In this document: piece by piece, positions 7,535 to 15,012 of the stretch
Layout of the letters: each line of letters begins with the position of its first letter
How positions within the stretch are numbered: position 1 is the stretch's first letter
Source: Devosia submarina
Lineage (GTDB): Bacteria > Pseudomonadota > Alphaproteobacteria > Rhizobiales > Devosiaceae
Assembly (NCBI RefSeq): GCF_003056345.1
Contig: NZ_PYWB01000009.1
Location: forward strand, 1 to 64,000
DNA length: 64,000 bases
Direction: 5' to 3'
Notes under the pieces: model-generated
What the model saw: only the letters and a program-made list of their open reading frames with translations
The model's database searches: none
What the model was told of the DNA's origin: nothing
Translations under genes and position numbers: made by a program

Positions 7535-7972
7535 ATGGACGTCATCAAAATAGGCACCGCTGCACTGCTGGTTGTAGCGTTTGCAGGCGCTTTGCTGGTG
7601 CGAGACGATCAAAGCATGGCCGCCAATGCAGCTGTATTGCCTGATATTTGCGGGGGTGAGCACGCGGGCCATGGCGCTAGCGCGGCGCCGGCCGACATGA
7701 GCCAGATGGCTGCGGGCATGGGTGAAGCACATGAGGCGCTGTTTGGCACCATGGAGCCGATGCATTCGGACATGATGCGCGGCATGAGCGCTCCCGAGTT
7801 CGAAACCGCATTTGTGTGCGGCATGCTCCCGCACCACAAAGGCGCAGTGGACATGGCGCTGGTCGCACAGAAATACGCCACCGACCCGTGGATAAAAATG
7901 TTTGCGCAGGAGATCATCGTCACGCAGCAAGCTGAAATCCGGGAAATGCAGGGCTGGCTGGATCGCAAGTGA
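7535..7972 (+). CDS. DUF305 family periplasmic protein, His/Met-rich
   Basis: This 145-residue protein has an N-terminal hydrophobic anchor or signal (about residues 5-22) and a four-helix DUF305 domain (about 60-143). The domain has the conserved MLPHHKGAVDMA motif and many Met and His residues (GTMEPMHSDMMRGM). DUF305 proteins such as CopM bind copper in the periplasm, so a role in copper supply or protection for the copper enzymes of this island is plausible but inferred. GGAAGTGG lies upstream of the ATG. It is transcribed away from the DoxX-like gene across a shared FNR/FixK-type box and ends at a clear terminator. Confidence 0.82.
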   Translation: MDVIKIGTAALLVVAFAGALLVRDDQSMAANAAVLPDICGGEHAGHGASAAPADMSQMAAGMGEAHEALFGTMEPMHSDMMRGMSAPEFETAFVCGMLPHHKGAVDMALVAQKYATDPWIKMFAQEIIVTQQAEIREMQGWLDRK

Positions 7973-7985
7973 TGGTCTGACACCG

Positions 7986-8013
7986 AAGGGTGGTCCGGCA
8001 GGACCGCCCTTTT
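7986..8013 (+). terminator. Terminator of the DUF305 gene
   Basis: The stem AGGGTGGTCC pairs with GGACCGCCCT (one G-T wobble), is separated by 4 bases and is followed by TTT, 15 bp after the DUF305 stop. Confidence 0.75.
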
Positions 8014-8061
8014 CAGCGGCGTAACAGCACTGGCGCGTTCATGCGTAGTCGACCAATGTCA

Positions 8062-9624
8062 TCACTTCACTGGCGCGCCCGCTAGTGCCGCCGTCGCATT
8101 CACCTCAGCCTGGAGCTCCGCTTCGGGTTCCTTGCGCAGAGTTGTGGCCAGAGGGATCTCCTTGAGGAGCAAGGCAAGGCCGAAAGCCATGATCGCCGCT
8201 CCCGCGGCGGTGAAAAACACCGGGTGGAGCGCTGCGGCAAAGCTTTCGAGAACCGCAAGCCGGGCTTCCGCTGGAAGGGCCTGGATGGCTTCGGCGCTAA
8301 AGGCATTGCCGCCGGAGGGAGCCGTGCTACCGAGTTGGCTGGCCAGGCCGCTGGCGAAAATAGCGCCGAAAACCGATACGCCGATGGAGCCGCCGATCTG
8401 GCGAAACAGCGTGGTGCCCGCCGTGGCGACTCCGACAAGTTCGCGTGCCACGGCGTTTTGCGTTGCCGTCACGCTGACGCTGTTGATGGGTCCAATCCCG
8501 ATGCCAACGATGAACATATAAACGGCGATCTGCCAATCGGGCGTATCGAGCTGCATCATGGCCAGCAGCAGCAAGCCTGCGAAAAGCATCGCCGAAGCCC
8601 CGATCGGCAGAAGCCGATAACGTCCCGTCTTGCTCATGATAAAGCCGGACAAGGTCGAGGCACCGATGAGGCCAATCATCATGGGCAAAAGCTGGAGAGC
8701 CGAACTGGTTGGCGAAACACCCTTGGCGATCTGCAGGTACATGGGCAGAAAGGTGATGGACCCAAACATCGCCATGCCAACCAGGAAGCCCACTGCATTG
8801 GTGACAAGAAAGGTGTTGTTGCGGAACAGTTTCAGCGGCAGCACGGGCTCAGCGGCACGCGCCTCGACCCAGATGAATCCTGCCAATGCAATAGCGGCAA
8901 GCACAACAAGGCCGATGATCTGGACCGATGCCCAGGGGAAAGTATTGCCGCCTAGGCTTGTTGCCAGGACAAAGGCCGATAGCGCAGTGGTGAGCAGGAC
9001 AAAGCCGGCATAATCGATGCGGCGGGCGACGCGATTTACCCGAGGCTTAAGGGCAAGGCCAATCACCACCAGCGCCAGAAGGCCCAGGGGGAGGTTGATG
9101 ATGAAGATCCAGCGCCAGCTCAGCTGCTCGACGATAAGGCCGCCAAGCAGCGGCCCGATCACCGTCGAAACGCCAAAAACGGCGCCAAAAATTCCCTGGA
9201 TTTTGCCGCGTTGGCGGGCCGGGATCACGTCGGCCACCACGGTCATGGCAACCACCATCAGCCCGCCGCCACCAAGGCCCTGAACAGTGCGGGCGAAGAT
9301 GAGGAAGGTCATGGAGCTGGAGAAGGCCGATAGTCCAGCGCCAAGGAGGAAGATCGCAATGGCCGCCTGGAGCACGATCTTGCGGCCATAAAGGTCGCCC
9401 AGCTTGCCATAGATCGGAGCGACAACTGTGGAACTGAGCAGATAAGCAATGACCACCCAGGTGAGGTGATCGAGCCCGCCCAGTTCAGTGACAATCGTGG
9501 GAAGAGCCGTCGAAACGATGGTCTGTCCAAGCGACGCCAGGAGAAGCGTGACGGCGACTGCAGTGATGATAGCCGGCACCGATTGGGCCTGTGGTTCTTG
9601 GGCGGTTTGCTCAGGCTCAGACAT
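8062..9624 (-). CDS. MFS multidrug exporter, DHA2 (EmrB/QacA-type, 14 TM)
   Basis: This 520-residue inner-membrane proton antiporter has the DHA2 signatures: motif A GKLGDLYGRK after TM2, an antiporter motif C-like GPLLGG in TM5, and about 14 hydrophobic segments. It probably exports drugs or other toxic hydrophobic compounds. The ATG at 9624 follows AAAGGA by 7 nt; the frame stays open far upstream, but that part runs antisense to the marR gene and carries no family similarity. The divergent MarR gene and the inverted repeat at 9704-9734 suggest it is repressed until an inducer binds MarR. Confidence 0.9.
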   Translation of the reverse strand: MSEPEQTAQEPQAQSVPAIITAVAVTLLLASLGQTIVSTALPTIVTELGGLDHLTWVVIAYLLSSTVVAPIYGKLGDLYGRKIVLQAAIAIFLLGAGLSAFSSSMTFLIFARTVQGLGGGGLMVVAMTVVADVIPARQRGKIQGIFGAVFGVSTVIGPLLGGLIVEQLSWRWIFIINLPLGLLALVVIGLALKPRVNRVARRIDYAGFVLLTTALSAFVLATSLGGNTFPWASVQIIGLVVLAAIALAGFIWVEARAAEPVLPLKLFRNNTFLVTNAVGFLVGMAMFGSITFLPMYLQIAKGVSPTSSALQLLPMMIGLIGASTLSGFIMSKTGRYRLLPIGASAMLFAGLLLLAMMQLDTPDWQIAVYMFIVGIGIGPINSVSVTATQNAVARELVGVATAGTTLFRQIGGSIGVSVFGAIFASGLASQLGSTAPSGGNAFSAEAIQALPAEARLAVLESFAAALHPVFFTAAGAAIMAFGLALLLKEIPLATTLRKEPEAELQAEVNATAALAGAPVK

Positions 9625-9703
9625 TGGATAATCCTTTGGCCCAGTGGATGCACAAGGCTGTGCCCACTTGCGGGATAAACGAGTGCCGCGTATATCTGCC
9701 CCC

Positions 9704-9734
9704 AGCAATTGCATGTCAACGGCATGCAATTGCT
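9704..9734. promoter_or_regulatory. Perfect inverted repeat, probable MarR operator
   Basis: AGCAATTGCATG and its exact complement CATGCAATTGCT are separated by 7 bp in the divergent promoter region between the DHA2 exporter and the MarR-type gene. Twelve matched pairs without a mismatch are unlikely by chance and fit a dimeric MarR operator. Confidence 0.75.
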
Positions 9735-9756
9735 GCATGCATCCAAGGAGGCTCCG

Positions 9757-10374
9757 ATGCCCGGTTCCGGCGGCACGATTGACGTCCACACTCTGCTGCA
9801 CAGGGCGGGCATCGATGCCGCAACAATTGAGGCCGTAACCGGCATTGATGCGCTGATGCAGAACTGGCGCCGCCGCGCGGCAAAGCGCGAATTGGGGCAC
9901 AAGGCTTTGGTTGATCTCAAGATCGGCATCGACCTGGCTCAACTGGATGTTCTTTGTGCCATCGAAGCACCGGCAGATGAGTTCGGGGAAATGGCAGGCG
10001 GGGAAACAATGGTCGCGTCTGTCGCCGAGCGGCTCGCGATCGATCCGTCCCGTGCCAGCCGGATTGTGGCCGAAATGGTTGAAATGGATTATGCTCGGCG
10101 CGCTGTGAGCCAGGCCGATGCGCGTCGCACGATTGTCGAGCTGACGGCTTCCGGCAAGGCTGTCGTGGCCGCCGTGCGTGCCTACAAATTCCTGATCATG
10201 GGTGATTTTTTCAGCGAATGGAGCGCAGAGGAACTTGGACGTTTCCTTCCACTCCTGCGAAAGTTCGCAAAATGGTCCGAGCATAGCGAACCGGCGGCTG
10301 CAAAGTTCGCCGCCGAGATCGCCATGCTGGCGCAAGGAATTGCATCGAGCCGGCTCGAGCCGCTGCGGGGATGA
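9757..10374 (+). CDS. MarR-family transcriptional regulator
   Basis: This 205-residue protein has a winged helix-turn-helix in about residues 75-145 (SVAERLAIDPSRASRIVAEM followed by a wing with DARRTIVEL), flanked by dimerisation helices. MarR proteins repress exporters and are released by ligands. The ATG at 9757 lies 5 nt after AGGAGG. An upstream frame extension exists but would run through the operator. It is divergent from the DHA2 exporter, its probable target. Confidence 0.88.
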   Translation: MPGSGGTIDVHTLLHRAGIDAATIEAVTGIDALMQNWRRRAAKRELGHKALVDLKIGIDLAQLDVLCAIEAPADEFGEMAGGETMVASVAERLAIDPSRASRIVAEMVEMDYARRAVSQADARRTIVELTASGKAVVAAVRAYKFLIMGDFFSEWSAEELGRFLPLLRKFAKWSEHSEPAAAKFAAEIAMLAQGIASSRLEPLRG

Positions 10375-10478
10375 CCGAACTCGTCAAGCAGTGGGACGAA
10401 CGATTGTTCCAGCCATGAGGCAAGGCCGATCATTTGGCTCGGGCGTGCCATGGTCGGTCACCATCCACTGATTGAAGA

Positions 10479-10502
10479 GCGAGGCGGTACGAACCGCCTC
10501 GC
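10479..10502. terminator. Hairpin between convergent marR-type and NDH-2-like genes
   Basis: GCGAGGCGGT and its exact complement flank a 4-base loop. It sits 12 bp beyond the NDH-2-like stop. No strong T-run follows on either strand, so it may be a weak bidirectional terminator. Confidence 0.5.
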
Positions 10503-10513
10503 CCCTAAGCGTC

Positions 10514-11794
10514 TTATCTTGCCCGACTGGACAAGTTGGCGACCGGCGCCACGTCGGCCGTCTGGGCTGGCGTACGGGTGCCCTCGAAGACTGGGCCGAT
10601 CGTCGCCGTCCAGAGTTGCCGCGACAGGTGCGAGACAATGGGGAATGCCCGGCGGCGCGATGGCATGTACCAGGCAAAAAACAGGACGCGGATGACCCAG
10701 GCGAGGCGTCCGGTAAACTGGAGCGTAAACAGCTCGGTTATGCCACGCTGTCCAGCAAGGCCGGCAGACTGCCCGAGACCGCGGAAGTTGAAGCGCTTTG
10801 CCGGCCGCCCCTTGAGCACGCGCGCGATGTTAGAGCCGACGCAGTCGCCCTGCTTCATTGCCCACAGTGCATTGGCGGGGCAGGGCTCGCCCGTGACCGG
10901 ATGCGAGACGGCGGCGATGTCACCAGCCACCCAGATGTTGTCCCGCCCGCCTACCCGCAGATCATTGCCGGCAATGATCTGACCTGCGGCATTGCGGGGC
11001 AGGGATTGAGTGCCAGCAAGGGTGCGGAAGCTCACCCCCGCCGCAACGATGGTGAGGTCAGCCGAGAGCGTCTTGCCATCGGCAAGCTCAACGTGATCCT
11101 CGAAGATTTCTGCGGCGCGTGCGTTGTGGTGAAGCTGGACACCTTGTTCGGTTAGGGTGCGCGTGGCTGTGTCGGCGATGTGGTTGAAGCTGGGGCGTAA
11201 ACTGGGGAGCAGCTTTTCGCTGGAAGAGACAAGGTGGATATTGACCTTGCCCGCCCTGTTTTTGCCAAACCGGGCGGCAAGGGCAGATGCACTTTCGACG
11301 CCAGCCAGTCCACCGCCGACCACAACCACATTGCGCGTCCTTGTCGCCGCCGTGTCCCAGCTTTGAAGGTGGCCAACAAGCTTTTGCATGTCGCGCGTAT
11401 CTTTGACGCACCAGCCATGTTCGCCCAGGCCCGGAATACGGTCGAACGGGTCGGTTGAGCCCGCGGCGATCACGAGGTGATCGAAGGCAAGCTCCTGATG
11501 CTCGCCCTCTTCGGTTACAACCGTCAAGGTGTTGCCCGAAAGATCGGCGGAGACAACTTCGCCTTGCAAAAAGCTCAGCCCCAAAATGGGTTGCAGCGGT
11601 GTCAGCGTGCTATTCACAGGCAGGTCGCCATTGAGCACTTCGCCGGTCCAGCCATGGTAAGTGTGGTACCCGTCCCGCGAGACAAGCAGCAGTTCCACTT
11701 CGTTGCGCGCGAGCGAGGCGCGCAGGCGCGAGCGAAGGGCGGAAAAGGCATGGAGGCCGGCATAGCCTCCCCCAAGGATCACTACGCGGCGCAT
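10514..11794 (-). CDS. NDH-2-like FAD-dependent NAD(P)H dehydrogenase
   Basis: This 426-residue flavoprotein of the type II NADH dehydrogenase / pyridine-nucleotide-disulfide oxidoreductase family has the FAD motif VVILGGGYAG at the N-terminus, a second Rossmann motif VVVVGGGLAGVE near residue 160 and the FAD-contacting WVAGDIAA near 300. The C-terminal region is amphipathic and rich in aromatic residues, as in membrane-associated NDH-2. It would oxidise NAD(P)H and pass electrons to quinone or another acceptor. It overlaps the upstream acyl-ACP-reductase-like gene by 13 bp, so the two are co-transcribed and probably translationally coupled. The electron acceptor cannot be told from sequence. 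Confidence 0.85.
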   Translation of the reverse strand: MRRVVILGGGYAGLHAFSALRSRLRASLARNEVELLLVSRDGYHTYHGWTGEVLNGDLPVNSTLTPLQPILGLSFLQGEVVSADLSGNTLTVVTEEGEHQELAFDHLVIAAGSTDPFDRIPGLGEHGWCVKDTRDMQKLVGHLQSWDTAATRTRNVVVVGGGLAGVESASALAARFGKNRAGKVNIHLVSSSEKLLPSLRPSFNHIADTATRTLTEQGVQLHHNARAAEIFEDHVELADGKTLSADLTIVAAGVSFRTLAGTQSLPRNAAGQIIAGNDLRVGGRDNIWVAGDIAAVSHPVTGEPCPANALWAMKQGDCVGSNIARVLKGRPAKRFNFRGLGQSAGLAGQRGITELFTLQFTGRLAWVIRVLFFAWYMPSRRRAFPIVSHLSRQLWTATIGPVFEGTRTPAQTADVAPVANLSSRAR

Positions 11795-12885
11795 GAGACA
11801 AGCTCCTGGGCAGGTGGGGGCATTGTGCGGGATGGTGCAGGATCGATCAGCCGCCCGAAGGAGCGGAATGGGGCAAGGTTGAACCCGAGGTGCCGGTACT
11901 CTTGCGCGAGCTTAAGGATATGCTCGGCCTGATCGACATGGGCGTCGCCCATGCAGAAGTGACCCTTATGACCCGACAGGGCCAACAGCATGGTTTCGGC
12001 AAGGCAGGCATAGGCGAGCTTGGGTGCAAGTGCGATCGAGCCGCGCAGATTGAACCCGGGGATTTCGACCAAGCCGCCATCGACGATCAACACGTCGGGA
12101 CGCTCGATGAGCAGCCGTTCATCGGTGTTGCGCGGAACGGTGTCGTCCAGGACGATGGCACCACGCTTGAGATGTTCGCTGCGCAGCAGGGCGTCGGGCG
12201 AGGAGGTCAGCAGCACAACCAGATCAGCCTTGCTGACATCGGCCATATCGACGCTTACCGTCGCCTCAACACCATTGCGGCGCACGTCTGACGCAAGCGC
12301 CTCCAGGCGCCGCTCATTACGGGCCACCAGCAGGAGCCTGCCCGAGTGCTTGCGCGCATAAAGCCGCGTCAAGCAGCTACCGACGCTTCCGGTTGCACCC
12401 ACGATGGCAATCAGCGGGTCGCGGCCCAGCGAGGCCGTCAGCTTTTCCATGGCCTGCAGCGTCATGGCTGCGGTGAAAGCGTTGCCATTGGTCACGCCAA
12501 CGTCGTTCCGCTTGGCAAAGGCCTTGCCGCCGACCGAAGCGGGGGCTGTAAGGGCGCCAAGCCCGACCACCGAGGCGCCCAAGTCGCGCGCCAGATCCAC
12601 GGCAGCTGAGATCCTGGCCTGAACCTGCGTTCGAGGCAGCGTGAGCAACTGCGTTGGCGTCAGCGGAACAGTGATGATCCGCCCGGAGATTTCGCCGGGA
12701 AGGTCCACGCGGGACATCTTGCCCGTGACCATGGGCGGCACCGGCAAGTGCTTGAGGGCCGAACGCCAGACAATTTCAGGAACCAAGGAAAAAGGGCGTC
12801 CCAACAGAATGCCCATATCCGCACGCAGCGTATTCCTTGGATGCACCAAGAACGCAAACTCAGACCGCATACCCCAACCCCGCAT
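11782..12885 (-). CDS. Acyl-ACP-reductase-like protein (homologue of cyanobacterial AAR)
   Basis: This 367-residue protein follows the layout of cyanobacterial long-chain acyl-ACP reductase. It has FAFLVHPRN near the N-terminus, GLGALTAP, TNGNAFTAAM, the NADP-binding motif IAIVGATGSVGS (about 160-172), LLLVARNERRLEAL, IVDGGLVEIPG and YACLAETMLL. In Synechococcus AAR the last motif holds Cys294, which forms the acyl-enzyme intermediate; the equivalent cysteine is present here (residue 294 from this start). AAR converts fatty acyl-ACP to fatty aldehyde. No aldehyde deformylating oxygenase is seen nearby, so alkane synthesis is not implied. The ATG at 12885 has GAGG 6 nt upstream. It forms an operon with the NDH-2-like gene. 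Substrate and role are unproven. Confidence 0.72.
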   Translation of the reverse strand: MRGWGMRSEFAFLVHPRNTLRADMGILLGRPFSLVPEIVWRSALKHLPVPPMVTGKMSRVDLPGEISGRIITVPLTPTQLLTLPRTQVQARISAAVDLARDLGASVVGLGALTAPASVGGKAFAKRNDVGVTNGNAFTAAMTLQAMEKLTASLGRDPLIAIVGATGSVGSCLTRLYARKHSGRLLLVARNERRLEALASDVRRNGVEATVSVDMADVSKADLVVLLTSSPDALLRSEHLKRGAIVLDDTVPRNTDERLLIERPDVLIVDGGLVEIPGFNLRGSIALAPKLAYACLAETMLLALSGHKGHFCMGDAHVDQAEHILKLAQEYRHLGFNLAPFRSFGRLIDPAPSRTMPPPAQELVSCAA

Positions 12886-13161
12886 TGGTGGCCTCGCGAA
12901 GGCGAAACCGTGGAACGGGATTTATCACAATTTTAGATAAACATTAACCCATTCTTAACACAGTTTAAGCTTTGGTTAATGGCAGCGTTCCTTTTAGCTG
13001 ACGAAATACTGACAATCGACGCAAAGCGCTGCATGCCCGCAAGAAAGGCTTAAGGCTTGGCCCATATAATCTGTGTCAGGATTATTCCGTAGCGCCTCGC
13101 ACCGGATCGGTGGCGGCTGGCAGGCCTTGTGCCTCTCGCTTGATCATCATCATCGCTGCGC

Positions 13162-14472
13162 ATGGCTGCGGCAAAGAGCGATGCTGGTCCAATGAGCGCA
13201 GACAAGTTTGACAGTTTTGATCTCAGGGGGCTCACGGCCGCCTTGGACGAACAGGCGGAAAACTCCCTCAAGCGCACACTGGAAGCGATCCGCGTCCATC
13301 TCGGCATGCAGGTGGCCTATGTATCGGAATTCGTCGGGGATCAAACCCATTTCCGCGAAGTCGATGCGCCCGGTCTTGAACATGTGGTCAAGGCCGGCGA
13401 TTCCATGCCGCTCGACTATGTTTATTGCCGGCACATTCTGGAAGGCCGCCTCCCAGAGTTGATGCCGGACGTGCTTAACGAGCCGGTGGCTGCCAGCATG
13501 CAGTTTACCCATGATCTGGGCGTGCGGGCTCATATCAGCGTCCCGATCAAGCTAACGGACGGCAGCACCTATGGAATGTTCTGCTGCGTCAGTACCGAGC
13601 CGCAGCCGACGCTGAACCAGCGGGACCTGCGGATGATGCGGGCCGTGGCGGAGCTGACGTCCGTGCTGATCAGCAGGGAAGTCGAGGCGACAACCGAATA
13701 CCGGACGAATTTCGAGCGGATCCGGCGCGTGCTCGACAATGACGAGCTCTCGATCGTCTTGCAGCCTATTATCCAGATCGCTGACCACAGCCTGCTTGGC
13801 TTTGAGTGCCTGTCGCGCTTCAGCGGAGCCGAGCAATGGACGCCTGATATCTGGTTCAAGATGGCGGCTTCGGTGGGCTTGGGCACAGAACTGGAGATGC
13901 AAGCAATCGAAAAGGGCATGGCGCTCCTCGACCTCTTCCCTGCCCATCTTTATCTGGCGTTCAATCTGTCGCCGGACACGATCACCTCCGGCCAGCTTGC
14001 CAAGGCTATTCCAAAGCAGGCGCGGCGGCGCGTGGTGCTCGAGATCACCGAACATGCCAGCGTCGAGGATTATGGTGCTCTTGGGGGCGCGCTCAAGGAT
14101 TTACGGGCCCATGGCGTTCGGCTGGCGGTAGACGATGCGGGTGCAGGATATGCCAGCTTGCGGCATATCCTGGCGCTCCAGCCCGATATCATCAAGCTCG
14201 ACATCAGCCTCACCCGCAATATTCAGGACGATCTGGCGCGTCATTCCCTGGCGGCGGCGCTGGTGCATTTCGGGCGTGACACCAAGAGCCAGATCCTGGC
14301 GGAAGGGGTCGAGACGGCGGCCGAGCTGGAATCCTTGCGCAAGCTCGGAGTTCAATCGGCGCAAGGCTATTTCCTCGGCCGGCCCATGTCTCCTGCCGAC
14401 GCTCGGATGCTGGTGCAAAAGTTCGGCCTAGCCCAGGGGACCTTTCCCAAAGTTGTGCCGCTGACAGCTTAA
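13162..14472 (+). CDS. GAF-EAL cyclic-di-GMP phosphodiesterase
   Basis: This 436-residue cytoplasmic protein has a GAF-like sensor domain (about 35-175) and an EAL domain (about 185-425). The EAL motif reads FECLSRF, keeping the catalytic Glu but not the Ala. Other metal and catalytic positions are present: FNLSP, EITEH, DDAGAGYA (DDFG variant with both Asp), IIKLD and AEGVETAAE. It is therefore likely active in hydrolysing c-di-GMP to pGpG. The start at 13162 has no strong ribosome site; a second ATG at 13192 is possible. It is a single-gene unit, with an AT-rich promoter region upstream (12890-13000) and a hairpin downstream. Confidence 0.85.
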   Translation: MAAAKSDAGPMSADKFDSFDLRGLTAALDEQAENSLKRTLEAIRVHLGMQVAYVSEFVGDQTHFREVDAPGLEHVVKAGDSMPLDYVYCRHILEGRLPELMPDVLNEPVAASMQFTHDLGVRAHISVPIKLTDGSTYGMFCCVSTEPQPTLNQRDLRMMRAVAELTSVLISREVEATTEYRTNFERIRRVLDNDELSIVLQPIIQIADHSLLGFECLSRFSGAEQWTPDIWFKMAASVGLGTELEMQAIEKGMALLDLFPAHLYLAFNLSPDTITSGQLAKAIPKQARRRVVLEITEHASVEDYGALGGALKDLRAHGVRLAVDDAGAGYASLRHILALQPDIIKLDISLTRNIQDDLARHSLAAALVHFGRDTKSQILAEGVETAAELESLRKLGVQSAQGYFLGRPMSPADARMLVQKFGLAQGTFPKVVPLTA

Positions 14473-14512
14473 ACGGCGGGGTAGCTGGGAGCTATCCTCG
14501 GAAAAAGAAAAA

Positions 14513-14541
14513 GGCCCCGTCGCTCCTTAAGCGCCAGGGCC
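14513..14541 (+). terminator. Possible terminator after the GAF-EAL gene
   Basis: GGCCC and GGGCC arms with an inner CGCT/AGCG pair form an interrupted stem about 40 bp past the stop, followed by a short pyrimidine run. The T-run is poor. The rest of 14545-14836 holds no feature I can support. Confidence 0.4.
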
Positions 14542-14836
14542 CTTCCTTGTGCCGGGGCTGCGTGGAGGGGAGTCGCGCACCGGCCTGAGCGATAGATAAG
14601 TCGCCGTACGGCCGGAACAAGAACGATCGCGCATGCGTGATGAAGAGCGCGATTTTGGCAGTCGCCTATGGCCTAGAATGGTTCAGCGCAAAAGCCTTGA
14701 AGGTGATCGTCTCGCTTGATGCGCGGGGGGCGGCGCAGCTTGGCGGGCGGGGAATGCCAGAGATTGCGGTTTGATGGTTCGGTTCCCCAAAGGACCGAAG
14801 CGGGCGTGGTATCGTGTGAAAATTGTGCGTGCGCGA

Positions 14837-14917
14837 TCATCCCGGATCTCCGTCGGTGAAGACCAGCATGGCCGAGACGATGACGAGGGTGGTTGCGACT
14901 GCAAGGGCGATAAGCAT
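14837..14917 (-). CDS. Putative 26-residue single-TM small protein
   Basis: A short frame with GGAGG placed 5 nt before the ATG at 14917 encodes a hydrophobic helix (MLIALAVATTLVIVSAMLVF) followed by a charged tail ending in DGDPG. The layout resembles small membrane subunits or stress peptides, but I recognise no family. It stands alone between the GAF-EAL gene and the MFS gene. The good ribosome site and clean TM composition are the only support. Confidence 0.4.
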   Translation of the reverse strand: MLIALAVATTLVIVSAMLVFTDGDPG

Positions 14918-15012
14918 GTTTGCCTCCATGGTTCGCAGCCGCAACGGGTGAGGGTAGCGAGCGATCCATGAAGCAGGCGGGTGGCTCTTATGAGCCAGAT
15001 GCGGACCCGTTC

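Noticed and set aside
9625..10335. Upstream extension of the DHA2 exporter frame
   Set aside because: It is antisense to the marR-type gene and has no transporter similarity; the start at 9624 has a good ribosome site.
11782..12885. Considered a shikimate dehydrogenase or amino-acid dehydrogenase
   Set aside because: The order of motifs and the YACLAETMLL cysteine match acyl-ACP reductase better; the specific shikimate-binding motifs are not seen.
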